Shown here in pieces: positions 29,285 to 36,062 of a stretch of 64,000 bases of DNA (the first letter of the stretch is position 1; each line of letters starts with the position of its first letter). Made by a program: the position numbers and the translations under genes. Below the pieces are notes generated by a model that saw nothing but the letters and a program-made list of their open reading frames with translations, was not told the origin of the DNA and searched no databases. Source of the stretch: Candidatus Methanoperedens nitratireducens (GTDB lineage Archaea > Halobacteriota > Methanosarcinia > Methanosarcinales > Methanoperedenaceae); the NCBI RefSeq assembly GCF_000685155.1, contig NZ_JMIY01000001.1, positions 624,527 through 688,526 of the forward strand. The letters are read 5' to 3'.

Positions 29285-30274
29285 TTAATATGGTTTACGA
29301 AAACCTTCAGCATCAGAAAGACTGTGAATAAGCTGCGCAATCTCTTTACTGTACCATTTTCTTTTAATATACTGCGGATATACAGGTAATCGCTCCCGCA
29401 GGGGAAGATCTACCATGGCCTGCAGCTCCATAATGTTTGGCCATGGGGATTCAGGATTGATATAGTCGATAGTCCGGGGTGAGATCCCACCAAGATCAGA
29501 GGCGCCACACCTTATCAGTTCCTTCGGGCCGATCAGATTGGGAGCCACCTGTATAGCCACATCCCCGGGAAGAATCTGTCTTGCCATCGAGACTGTCTTT
29601 TTCATCTCATTTAATCCAGGAGAAGGGCATGAAGCCATTTTAGTTCCGTGCTTGGGGATAAAATTCTGGATAATGACCTCCTGAATATGGCCGAATTCTT
29701 CATGGATCTCCCTGATAGCATGGATCGATCGCACTCTGTCTTCCCATGTTTCGCCTATGCCCACAAGGATTCCTGTAGTAAAAGGAATACCCAGTTCACC
29801 CGCAGTCCTGATAGTTCTAATCCGCAGTTCTGGATCTTTGCCTGCGCAGCCCTCGTGCGCATCGATAATACCCACGGTCTCAAGCATGAGTCCCATACTG
29901 GCATTATATGGTTTTAGTTTTTTTAGCTCCCATGCTTCAAGTATGCCGGGGTTGCTGTGGGGTAAAAGACCAAGTCTTATTGACAGCCTGCACAGCTCTA
30001 CAAGATAATCAATAATAGAATCATATCCCAGCTCCATTAGCAGGGGCATGAAGCCTTCAACTTCGTGTGGTCGCTCTCCAAACGTGAATAGCGCCTCGGT
30101 ACAGCCTGCAAGTGCGCCTCTTTTAAGTGTATCCATTACTTCAGTAGGGGAGAGAAGTTTTGCCTCAGGTTCTCCTATCATGCGCCTGAAGCCGCAATAA
30201 CCGCACTTATTCCTGCAGATATTGGTAAGAGGGATGAAAACGTTGCGCGAGAACGTAATAAAGGGCAGGGACAT
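29285..30274 (-). CDS. cofG: FO synthase subunit 1 (radical SAM, CofG)
   Basis: CofG closes the deazaflavin ring after CofH to give FO, the chromophore of coenzyme F420. The protein has the radical-SAM triad CRNKCGYCGF near residue 20, ALFTFGERPHEV, LPHSNPGILEAWELKKL, GILVGIGETWEDR and DLGGISPRTIDYINPE. The ATG at 30274 (MSLPFITFSRNVFIP) is chosen because CofG proteins begin at this point. An ATG at 30301 would add nine residues. It is upstream of cofH in the same orientation. F420 supports the methanogen/ANME assignment. Confidence 0.95.
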   Translation of the reverse strand: MSLPFITFSRNVFIPLTNICRNKCGYCGFRRMIGEPEAKLLSPTEVMDTLKRGALAGCTEALFTFGERPHEVEGFMPLLMELGYDSIIDYLVELCRLSIRLGLLPHSNPGILEAWELKKLKPYNASMGLMLETVGIIDAHEGCAGKDPELRIRTIRTAGELGIPFTTGILVGIGETWEDRVRSIHAIREIHEEFGHIQEVIIQNFIPKHGTKMASCPSPGLNEMKKTVSMARQILPGDVAIQVAPNLIGPKELIRCGASDLGGISPRTIDYINPESPWPNIMELQAMVDLPLRERLPVYPQYIKRKWYSKEIAQLIHSLSDAEGFRKPY

Positions 30275-30361
30275 ATGCCATAATTGAATCGAGTTATACA
30301 TAATTATATCGAGTAATACGTTAACTTAAAATAATCCAAGATACATTTACGATAGCCATCT

Positions 30362-30419
30362 GCGGGGGTAACCAAGCCCGGCCAAATACAAAAGAGGCCA
30401 AAGGTGCAGGACTTAAGAT
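30362..30419 (+). pseudogene. 5' half of host tRNA-Leu(UAA), left attachment site
   Basis: GCGGGGGTAACCAAGCCCGG is a standard archaeal tRNA-Leu 5' end. Its acceptor arm pairs with CCCCCGC at 44353-44358, 14 kb away. The half ends in the 14-bp core GCAGGACTTAAGAT (30406-30419), which recurs at 44303-44316. A 16-nt insertion (TACAAAAGAGGCCAAA, 30387-30402) repeats part of the D-arm and would spoil its fold. After the core the sequence is unrelated to tRNA, so this end cannot make a functional tRNA. Confidence 0.85.
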
Positions 30420-30506
30420 TATACTCGAAACGCTACACAAGATTTATATTACGTAAAACTAAAAAAAGGGCGCAATAACAAATTATCGTTAAAGAAGATA
30501 TACTTT

Positions 30507-30589
30507 GCGAGGGTATCCAAGCGGCCAAAGGAGTTGGACTTAAGATCCAATTGCGCAGGCATTCGTGGGTTCAAATCCCATCCCTCGCA
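30507..30589 (+). tRNA. tRNA-Leu (UAA), carried by the integrated element
   Basis: This is a complete 83-nt class II tRNA. The acceptor stem is GCGAGGG/CCCTCGC, the D-stem TCC/GGA, and the anticodon stem TTGGA/TCCAA with loop CTTAAGA (anticodon TAA). It has a long variable arm and the T-arm GTGGG-TTCAAAT-CCCAT. There is no intron and CCA is not encoded. It lies inside the left end of the element, 90 bp from the split host tRNA-Leu of the same anticodon. An AT-rich TTTATATTA box is at about 30443. Confidence 0.95.
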
Positions 30590-30600
30590 TACCTTATCAC

Positions 30601-30722
30601 TCACGTTCCCCCTTACAAACGGCGGATAATACCGTCATACCGTCATTACCGTCATTTCCACGAGCAGGAGACAATGACGGTATTGATGACGGTACTATAA
30701 ATGAGAAGTATAGTATCGTCAT
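30601..30722 (+). repeat. Inverted copy of primase-helicase 3' segment with TGACGGTA repeats
   Basis: These 122 bp are about 93-95% identical to the reverse complement of 39835-39956, which lies inside the helicase reading frame. They carry several TGACGGTA octamers in both orientations. A short ORF here (30565-30765) is just a translation of the duplicated segment and not a separate gene. The copy starts 11 bp after the element's tRNA-Leu. Confidence 0.9.
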
Positions 30723-30777
30723 CCTGTGTGGTAGCACTATTAGTCAATCCATCTGCAGCAACTAAATTATCATTCAG

Positions 30778-30860
30778 CGCCGGGCTTCGCCCAGACCCGT
30801 GGAAGCGCCGCTTTCAGCGGGGGCAGCCTATCGCCTTCACGTTTCCACCCATCACGTCAC
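30778..30860. ncRNA. GC-rich structured segment, possible small RNA
   Basis: GGGC-TTCG-CCC is a very stable tetraloop hairpin. It is followed by CGCCGCTTTCAGCGGGGGC, another stem, in a locally GC-rich stretch between AT-rich DNA. The phrase GCTTTCAGC and the later ATCGCCTTCAC resemble parts of the hairpin repeat at 18503. No ORF is supported between 30723 and 31037. The RNA call is speculative. Confidence 0.25.
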
Positions 30861-31037
30861 AACGGCGCGCAGGTTAGCTGCTGAAGAACGAGGCAGGACT
30901 TCCTGCAGGACAATGCGGCCGTGTTCACGCCGCAGGCGCAATGAGGACTTTTTTCTGCTTGTTAACTGGTCTAAAAAGCCGAAGGAAACCGGCGAGCATA
31001 AGATTAAGCCGTCCGGAGATAGAGAGATGAGTGATAT

Positions 31038-31394
31038 ATGACCGCAGAAAAAGTACCCGGCTGGATAAAGCAAGTCCTGATGCCTGAGCTCAGCGAAATA
31101 AAAGGCGAGCTCAAGGCAATCAACACAAGGATCGATTCAACGAACGAGAAGATAGACAGCTTGAGAAATGAAACAAAATCAGAAACGGAAGGTCTCAGGA
31201 ACGAGATCAGATCTGAGATAGCACGCCTCGAGGACAAGATAAACAGCCTCAGAAATGAAACAAAATCTGAATTTACAGGCTTGCATTACAGGCTCGATTC
31301 ACTTGAGAAGCGTATTCCTGTCCTCGAAAAGATAACTGCCTTGGAGCACAAGATCGCAGACCTGGAGAAGAGGCTGGCTGCAGCAGAGACGTGA
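31038..31394 (+). CDS. Coiled-coil protein, unknown
   Basis: The 118-aa protein starts MTAEKVPGWIKQVLMPELSE and is then an almost uninterrupted coiled coil with near-repeats (KIDSLRNETKSETEGLRNE / KINSLRNETKSEFTGL). It probably forms a long helical oligomer. Short coiled-coil proteins with this opening are frequent in ANME-2d-like genomes, from memory. The minus-strand ORFs opposite are shadows. It may be cargo of the element rather than a replication gene. Confidence 0.7.
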   Translation: MTAEKVPGWIKQVLMPELSEIKGELKAINTRIDSTNEKIDSLRNETKSETEGLRNEIRSEIARLEDKINSLRNETKSEFTGLHYRLDSLEKRIPVLEKITALEHKIADLEKRLAAAET

Positions 31395-31455
31395 TCTTAT
31401 CTTTTTTGTTTCAAAAAGCTGCATTTTGAAAGAACCTTTACACAGTTGAGCCTCC

Positions 31456-31475
31456 AGGATGCGATATAGGGCGTT
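31456..31475. repeat. 20-bp inverted repeat, left arm
   Basis: AGGATGCGATATAGGGCGTT pairs with 32446-32465 (19 of 20 positions). Together the arms bracket the lipoprotein gene at 31526-32242 as a 1.0-kb unit. Confidence 0.75.
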
Positions 31476-31525
31476 GCGCGATCTGCCACAGGCAGGTCAC
31501 GGCAAGGCTGATCACACTTCGCGGG

Positions 31526-32242
31526 TCATCTGACTAACCCATCATATTCATCCGCCATCTCGCGCAGATCGAACATACCTTTTATTTGCTCCGGGTCAGC
31601 AAGACTCGGCCCGGATCCCCTGAACCCTTCTTTATAATGCGTATCGTCGCCAAGCGTAACCATGTTGTAGAGTTCTCCGGGCACGGCCTGCATAGGCAGG
31701 TTGAATATCTTGTCTTTTTCCTCATTCCGCAGCCGCTTAAGCGCTTCGTACCCATTCCTGTATTCCCTGAGCGCAATGCCCGTCCTCTCAGCTTTCCCGA
31801 TATCATAGCCAGCCTGGCTCCTCTCAAGTTCCTCAAGATGGGTTATGAACAGGGCGAGTTTGCTTATCTCAATATCGTAGAGCAGTACGTTGTTAAGTCT
31901 CAGGCTGTTGTACAGCATCCGCTCCTTCTCAGCATTGTTGATGAACTTTCCCGATTTCGTGAGATCGGTGCTGTTGATTCTCCTGATATCCTCGGCGTAG
32001 CTCTCATCGAGCCTGCGCCACTTCGTCGTTTCCTCAATGATCCTTCCCTCAAGCCCTGCGCGGTATGCCTCAGCGCGTGCTATATCGGCACGTTCGGCAT
32101 CAGACACAGTCGCCACGGGCTGCCCGGTCACGGCCCCATCGAGATCAACGGCGACGGGCTCGACTTCAGGGCTGCCGATGCATCCGGAGAGGGGCAGCAA
32201 CAAAGCAACCATCAGAATAATATATGCCCATTTTATGAACAT
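31526..32242 (-). CDS. Lipoprotein with helical ectodomain
   Basis: From the ATG at 32242 the protein opens MFIKWAYIILMVALLLPLSG followed by Cys, a signal peptide with a lipobox (LSGC). This predicts a membrane-anchored protein facing outside. The rest (about 220 aa) is mainly charged helix with no recognised domain. An upstream in-frame start at 32323 is rejected because it would bury the signal peptide. The gene stands alone, opposite to its neighbours, between two arms of a 20-bp inverted repeat, so it looks like a self-contained cargo gene. Confidence 0.7.
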   Translation of the reverse strand: MFIKWAYIILMVALLLPLSGCIGSPEVEPVAVDLDGAVTGQPVATVSDAERADIARAEAYRAGLEGRIIEETTKWRRLDESYAEDIRRINSTDLTKSGKFINNAEKERMLYNSLRLNNVLLYDIEISKLALFITHLEELERSQAGYDIGKAERTGIALREYRNGYEALKRLRNEEKDKIFNLPMQAVPGELYNMVTLGDDTHYKEGFRGSGPSLADPEQIKGMFDLREMADEYDGLVR

Positions 32243-32445
32243 GTTCGAAATAGGAACGCACATGCATATATATATTTCGCAACTTATACTTCGTGTTGTA
32301 TTCACATTATCTTTACAATGCAATAGTATTATTTACAGCCATTGCAAGAGCCATGCACCCCTCAAACTCAATTTCTTTCCAGGCTGCCGTTAAAAGCTTT
32401 CAAGCGTTCTCCTGCCAGACGATACACTCATACTCTTTTGCTTAA

Positions 32446-32465
32446 AACGTCCTATATCGCATCCT
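32446..32465. repeat. 20-bp inverted repeat, right arm
   Basis: AACGTCCTATATCGCATCCT is the reverse complement of 31456-31475 with one mismatch. From 32243 to 32613 no other gene is supported. Confidence 0.75.
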
Positions 32466-32613
32466 GAGCATTTTACTCTCTAACAGTGTAAATTATAGAT
32501 ATGCAATGGAGACAGCGCCATCCTCCCGTTGAGTGGGGTACTATCGAGTGAAGAAATGGCTGGATGCTGCCCCTCCTCCAGTGTTGGCTGCTGTTGCCCT
32601 CCTGGAGCATGAA

Positions 32614-32641
32614 ATTAAATGAAGTTTTGATGGGTGATCAT
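32614..32641 (+). promoter_or_regulatory. ATTAAATGAAGTT leader, copy 1
   Basis: This is the first of six copies of ATTAAATGAAGTT in the rightward small-gene array. It is followed by GGGTGATC, complementary to the 3' end of 16S rRNA, and the ATG at 32642. The AT-rich part lies about 25 bp before the start codon, so it may be a TATA box for a nearly leaderless mRNA or a 5'-UTR element. Confidence 0.7.
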
Positions 32642-33154
32642 ATGGACGCGCAGATGACGGGCAAAGCTGATACTGGCCTCTCGAAGGTCATATCCTTTGA
32701 GAAACGGCAGGAGCTCAACAACATTCTGCACTCAGAGGATCCTGATCACTATTCCCGCCTCTGGCTTGCAGGCTTCTTGAAGTTCTGCGGCTACAGCGTT
32801 GATGAGATCTGTGCCATAATCCATGCTGAAGCCAGCTGGTCGGATTACAACGAGAGGACAACCTGGTGCCAGGTTAACAGCGTCTTTCGTGAGTATAAGA
32901 GATCCAACAAACCGTGTACTGGTGATGGCCCTGTACCCGATAGAAAGGTATTCAGCCCGTTTGTAAAATGCAATTCCGACGATCCATGTCCCGATTCAGT
33001 GAACGGCTTTTGCTACATCGCTGCAGGCGAGTACAATATCCATTCGGTGGACGAGAGGATCCGCCGCGCGCTGGACTGTTCGATGAACAATCAAGCTGCA
33101 AGGTTCCAGCGCCAGGAACGGAGACTAAGAGCTTTACGGGACCTCTTCAGGTGA
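32642..33154 (+). CDS. PriL-C-terminal-domain-like protein
   Basis: The ~170-aa protein contains SRLWLAGFLKFCGYSVDEIC, then WSDYNERTTWCQVNSVFREY and a Cys cluster KCNSDDPC...GFC. The order (R..LA.FL...G.SVDEI, then DYNE..T..QV, then spaced Cys) is that of the Fe-S domain of the archaeal/eukaryotic primase large subunit. If correct, it is a stand-alone primase accessory domain carried by the element. The start at 32642 follows the leader repeat with a perfect GGTGATC and is preferred over in-frame upstream codons. Confidence 0.5.
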   Translation: MDAQMTGKADTGLSKVISFEKRQELNNILHSEDPDHYSRLWLAGFLKFCGYSVDEICAIIHAEASWSDYNERTTWCQVNSVFREYKRSNKPCTGDGPVPDRKVFSPFVKCNSDDPCPDSVNGFCYIAAGEYNIHSVDERIRRALDCSMNNQAARFQRQERRLRALRDLFR

Positions 33155-33183
33155 GTACCTGAGGCCACACGGTGGGGAATGCA

Positions 33184-33196
33184 ATTAAATGAAGTT
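33184..33196 (+). promoter_or_regulatory. ATTAAATGAAGTT leader, copy 2
   Basis: Second copy of the leader motif, 30 bp after the PriL-like gene. No ATG occurs at the usual distance. An ATG inside the motif (33189) opens a 44-codon frame to 33323 with CECRRC that overlaps the next gene; it may be a decayed cassette. Confidence 0.6.
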
Positions 33197-33297
33197 TCCA
33201 TGGGTGAGTCAAAAGGACTCCGAAGCGCAAGCAGTCGCAGGGGTACTATCCTGCGAGTGCCGAAGATGCGCTTACCGTCTGTTTAGGAGACGTAACC

Positions 33298-33498
33298 ATG
33301 GATATAGAATCGAATCGAATTAAGCCTTTCGCTCAATCGTCAGAGCGAGAACAGATACGAGAACATTTCATCAAGCGTGCACGCGAAGCGCCAATACCAG
33401 ACCCATTCGATCCAGCATCGATGCTGAAGTGGGGAGAGTACGTTGACGAGATGCGCGAGCTCGAACAGATGCTGCGTAATGCAGGGGAGAAGTTATGA
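33298..33498 (+). CDS. Small protein, unknown
   Basis: The 66-aa acidic helical protein is preceded by GGAGACGTAACC. It has no recognised motif apart from a Pro-rich turn (APIPDPFDPASML). Its stop overlaps the next small ORF (ATGA), so it begins a tightly packed run of five genes up to 34849. Confidence 0.6.
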   Translation: MDIESNRIKPFAQSSEREQIREHFIKRAREAPIPDPFDPASMLKWGEYVDEMRELEQMLRNAGEKL

Positions 33499-33629
33499 AA
33501 TACTTCTCCCGGATCATCTTGATAGTATTTGCTTGTGGCCATCGGAAGCGTGGCATAGACACCTATCAACAATTCGTGACAGATAATAAGGTGGACTGCC
33601 CGGCATGCAACTCTCGGGTGGTGATGTAG
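33495..33629 (+). CDS. 44-aa possible zinc-binding protein
   Basis: The ATG overlaps the stop of the preceding gene. The peptide (MKYFSRIILIVFACGHRKRG then DCPACNSRVVM) has CGH and CPAC motifs that could make a small zinc ribbon. It ends one base before the SWIM-domain gene. It is very short and is supported mainly by the perfect packing. Confidence 0.45.
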   Translation: MKYFSRIILIVFACGHRKRGIDTYQQFVTDNKVDCPACNSRVVM

Positions 33630-33887
33630 ATGATGCGAAAGGATCGCGTTTTCATGAACGTCTCGGATCCGGGAATGCTGGGCAGACTGTCACGGTCAGC
33701 AGATATCACCATCCTGAACCGCTTTGAGTTCTTCGAGGCAGTGAACAGCAAGAACAGGCACAGGTACAGAGTCAACGTCACGGAACGGGATATCACCTGC
33801 TCATGTCCTGATTCGAAGAAAGGCAACCACTGTAAACATGAAATCGCGGTCGCCAGGGATATGAGCTACTTTCTGGGAGGGGTCTAA
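33630..33887 (+). CDS. SWIM zinc-finger protein
   Basis: The 85-aa protein has the SWIM signature CSCPDSKKGNHCKHEIAV (CxCxnCxH), preceded by the beta-strand RHRYRVNVTERDI. SWIM domains bind DNA or proteins and occur in recombination mediators (Sws1-type) and transposases. No other domain is fused. In the element's gene run it may help replication or recombination; the partner is unknown. Confidence 0.8.
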   Translation: MMRKDRVFMNVSDPGMLGRLSRSADITILNRFEFFEAVNSKNRHRYRVNVTERDITCSCPDSKKGNHCKHEIAVARDMSYFLGGV

Positions 33888-34100
33888 ATGACCACTTCCC
33901 CTCTTGATGCTGTCTTTGATAAAGCCCAGCATAAGCTATCCAGGGATGCATTCCATGACTGGCTGTGCAGAGCATACGGTGTGATGTCAGAAGCTCTGGC
34001 GAATCCTGGCGTATATTCAGAGCGCAACACAGTGCAGATCCTCAGGAACGCGATCACTGAGCTCTCTGTAGAGTACGCGAAGAAAGAAGAGGTGGAGTAA
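33888..34100 (+). CDS. Small helical protein, unknown
   Basis: This 70-aa protein has no recognised motif. It directly follows the SWIM gene without gap, and its stop TAATG overlaps the start of the HTH gene downstream, so all are translationally coupled. Confidence 0.6.
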   Translation: MTTSPLDAVFDKAQHKLSRDAFHDWLCRAYGVMSEALANPGVYSERNTVQILRNAITELSVEYAKKEEVE

Positions 34101-34849
34101 TGTCCGATCTGGCGCTGGGCGAAGATCTGCCTGTATTCGAGGTTCCTCTGTTCGATGACCAGCACGCTCCACTGGATCCACACCCGACCAGAGGGGCCCC
34201 ATTAAGGCAGTGGTATCCTCGTCAACTCAAGGAAGTGACCATCCTTGCCAGGACTAAAAGCACCGGCCACATCAGAATCATCGAGGAGGTTCGATCTGCA
34301 GACGCGCAGTATTCACTGCTGATGCACTACTACAAGGTCATTGGGATGGTCGAAGTGTCCAAAAGAAGGCCGCCGATGACCATTGAAGAGGAAGTAACAG
34401 CATATAACCTGTTTCAGAGCGGAGCATCGATCCAGGAGGTAGCCGCAAGGCTCGATAAAAATATCTCCACGATCTGGAGGCTCGCACCAGGAGAGCCAAC
34501 CCGCAAATATCATCACCTTCATAGATGCCAGATAGAGGAAATTGATAGATTGTACGGGATGAAAACGCCCCCTAAAGAGATAGCGCGGGTGCTTAACCTG
34601 CCCTATAGGACGGTAACGTATCACCTCTATGAGAAGAAACGCCATCACTTACATACACATCAGAAGCAAGAGATTGACAGGCTGCACAGGATGAGAACGC
34701 CCCTTGAGAAGATCGCAAGAGTACTTAACCTGCCACGTAAGACGGTAGAGTGCTATCTCCTTGAAAGGAATGGTAAAGAGCTTGAAGAAGGGAGGGGAAA
34801 GCCCCCCCTCCTGCCGGGCGCCGGGATAGCGGGTGGGAAAACAAATTAA
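34100..34849 (+). CDS. Multi-HTH DNA-binding protein
   Basis: The 249-aa protein has an N-terminal region of unknown fold and three successive helix-turn-helix units. The first is about residues 95-130 (YNLFQSGASIQEVAARLDKN). Two tandem repeats with about 60% identity follow, around 140-180 and 185-225 (EEIDRLYGMKTPPKEIARVL and QEIDRLHRMRTPLEKIARVL). The pattern resembles homeodomain-like HTH of recombinases. It probably binds a repeated DNA site, possibly the element's own iterons. No catalytic domain is present. Confidence 0.7.
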   Translation: MSDLALGEDLPVFEVPLFDDQHAPLDPHPTRGAPLRQWYPRQLKEVTILARTKSTGHIRIIEEVRSADAQYSLLMHYYKVIGMVEVSKRRPPMTIEEEVTAYNLFQSGASIQEVAARLDKNISTIWRLAPGEPTRKYHHLHRCQIEEIDRLYGMKTPPKEIARVLNLPYRTVTYHLYEKKRHHLHTHQKQEIDRLHRMRTPLEKIARVLNLPRKTVECYLLERNGKELEEGRGKPPLLPGAGIAGGKTN

Positions 34850-34874
34850 ATGAAGTTATCAGGTGTGTAGCTGT
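34845..34874 (+). promoter_or_regulatory. ATTAAATGAAGTT leader, copy 3
   Basis: The motif at 34845-34857 overlaps the end of the HTH gene and is followed by TATCAGGTGTGTAGCTGT and the ATG at 34875. The spacing to the ATG (17 bp) matches the other copies. Confidence 0.65.
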
Positions 34875-35135
34875 ATGGCTACATCCAAAAAGGTGATTAA
34901 AATGTGTGAAAAAAACAAAACAGATAAAGCAAGTGCAGAACAAGAGATCTGTGTAAGCATCAGGCTGCCGCGCAAGTATCATGTGTTCTTAAGGAACTAT
35001 ACCACCATGACGGGAGAAAGCGCAGAGGATATTGCAGCGTCCGCTATGAAATCCTACCTGGAGATGTGTTCCTCCAACCTCGGTGTGATCTCAAGAGAAA
35101 TCCCCTGGCGCCTGGAGAATCAAAAAACGGAATAG
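34875..35135 (+). CDS. Ribbon-helix-helix-like small protein
   Basis: The central part EICVSIRLPRKYHVFLRNYT followed by GESAEDIAASAMKSYLEM has the strand-helix-helix layout of RHH DNA-binding proteins (CopG/Arc class). The start is either 34875, at the leader-repeat spacing, or ATG 34902, which has AAGGTGAT just upstream. It is possibly an autorepressor or copy-number regulator of the element; this is inference. A T-run (CTCTTTTTTTG) follows the gene. Confidence 0.6.
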   Translation: MATSKKVIKMCEKNKTDKASAEQEICVSIRLPRKYHVFLRNYTTMTGESAEDIAASAMKSYLEMCSSNLGVISREIPWRLENQKTE

Positions 35136-35145
35136 ATCTCATCCT

Positions 35146-35207
35146 CTTTGCTCTTTTTTTGCCACCGGGTAGCGGGCGATTAAATGAAGTTGCCGGGCTT
35201 GATCATT
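35146..35207 (+). promoter_or_regulatory. T-run plus leader module, copy 4
   Basis: CTCTTTTTTTGCCACCGGG, a likely archaeal terminator, is followed by ATTAAATGAAGTT (35179-35191), GCCGGGCTTGATCATT and the ATG at 35208. The terminator and leader are repeated as a unit after each gene in this part. Confidence 0.7.
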
Positions 35208-35456
35208 ATGAATAATCCAAAATCAATAGAAGAGTGTGTAGAAGAGATCGAGAAAACCCTTGCAGACGTGATTGAAGAGGCTGAGCGGAAGAACAAAGAC
35301 CGTGAACACATGTTCTGTCCCCTCTCAAAGATGATGTGCCGGGTGGATTGCGCCTGCTACACCAAAGCCACTGTTCATGGGATGCAGAGCCCAAAGCCGT
35401 ACATCATGGGCGGATACTGCAGAGCTTATATCCTGCAGGGTCCTGCAGGTCAGTAG
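35208..35456 (+). CDS. Cys-rich small protein, unknown
   Basis: The 82-aa protein has an acidic helical N-terminal half and a cluster FCPLSKMMCRVDCACYTKA with a later GYCRAY. This probably binds zinc or an Fe-S cluster. Similar CPLS...C...C peptides occur in methanogen plasmids and phages, from memory. The ATG at 35208 is chosen by leader spacing; the ORF is also open to an ATG inside the leader (35184). Confidence 0.6.
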   Translation: MNNPKSIEECVEEIEKTLADVIEEAERKNKDREHMFCPLSKMMCRVDCACYTKATVHGMQSPKPYIMGGYCRAYILQGPAGQ

Positions 35457-35459
35457 TCT

Positions 35460-35514
35460 CTTTCTTTTTTGCTGCTGGCTACTTGATTAAATGAAGTTGC
35501 CAGGTGGGATCATT
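35460..35514 (+). promoter_or_regulatory. T-run plus leader module, copy 5
   Basis: TTTCTTTTTTGCTGCTGGC precedes ATTAAATGAAGTT (35486-35498), GCCAGGTGGGATCATT and the ATG at 35515. It is nearly identical in spacing to copies 4 and 6. Confidence 0.7.
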
Positions 35515-35676
35515 ATGGCTCCCATCACTAAATATGCTAAAGATCGAAATGACCTGTATCTGAATTGTCAATATTGCAACCTGGTATTTAATCCACGGTG
35601 CTATCTCCCTGAACTGTGCCACAAGAATCTTGTCTGCTATCTCGGCCGCGCATATGATGAGTATTACCGGGGGTAG
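35515..35676 (+). CDS. 53-aa Cys-rich protein
   Basis: The peptide has NCQYCNLVFNPRCYLPELC, then HKNLVC, a compact multi-Cys layout suggesting a zinc knuckle. There is no homology I can name. Its whole context (T-run, leader, short ORF, T-run) is that of a single-gene cassette. Confidence 0.5.
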   Translation: MAPITKYAKDRNDLYLNCQYCNLVFNPRCYLPELCHKNLVCYLGRAYDEYYRG

Positions 35677-35681
35677 TACCT

Positions 35682-35744
35682 CTCTTTTTTGCCACTGATA
35701 CATGCAGCAGGCTGATTAAATGAAGTTGTCAGGGGTGATCAATT
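35682..35744 (+). promoter_or_regulatory. T-run plus leader module, copy 6
   Basis: CTCTCTTTTTTGCCACTG is followed by ATTAAATGAAGTT (35715-35727), GTCAGGGGTGATCAATT and the ATG at 35745. The GGGGTGATC is the best Shine-Dalgarno of the set. Confidence 0.7.
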
Positions 35745-35894
35745 ATGAATAATCTCAATATCGTATCCAGGCTGCGTAAAGTATCGAATGATGAACGGGC
35801 CGAAGTGTCGCCGTATGCAATAGCTATCCTGGTTATTCTTATGACTATCCTCTTCCTTACCCCTGCTGCTATCATGTTTATTACGATGAAGTAG
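35745..35894 (+). CDS. 49-aa single-span membrane peptide, pilin-like start
   Basis: After a basic head the sequence NDERAEVSPYAIAILVILMT runs into one hydrophobic helix and ends MFITMK. The layout (charged DER, VSP, then hydrophobic helix) recalls the N terminus of archaeal type IV pilins, but the globular domain is missing. It may instead be a holin-like or decoy membrane peptide. The start is supported by a strong GGGGTGATC. Another T-run with GCCACTGG follows at 35900-35913. Confidence 0.5.
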   Translation: MNNLNIVSRLRKVSNDERAEVSPYAIAILVILMTILFLTPAAIMFITMK

Positions 35895-36062
35895 CTCCTT
35901 TTTTTGCCACTGGTACAAGCTGATACGACCCACGTTATCCTATCCCCATAAATCGCCTGGAAACTTTAGCAGAATTTTCTATGTAAAATTGAGTACCCGT
36001 CACCAAAATTTTTTTTAGATTTTTGGCTTAAGTTTCAGGAACAGTGTAAAAATCCAATGCCT

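Noticed and set aside
30565..30765. 66-aa ORF overlapping the element tRNA and downstream repeat
   Set aside because: It is a translation of the tRNA 3' end plus the inverted copy of the helicase segment, with no ribosome site.
31586..32326. 246-aa plus-strand ORF opposite the lipoprotein gene
   Set aside because: Antisense shadow. The minus-strand frame has a signal peptide with lipobox and typical composition.
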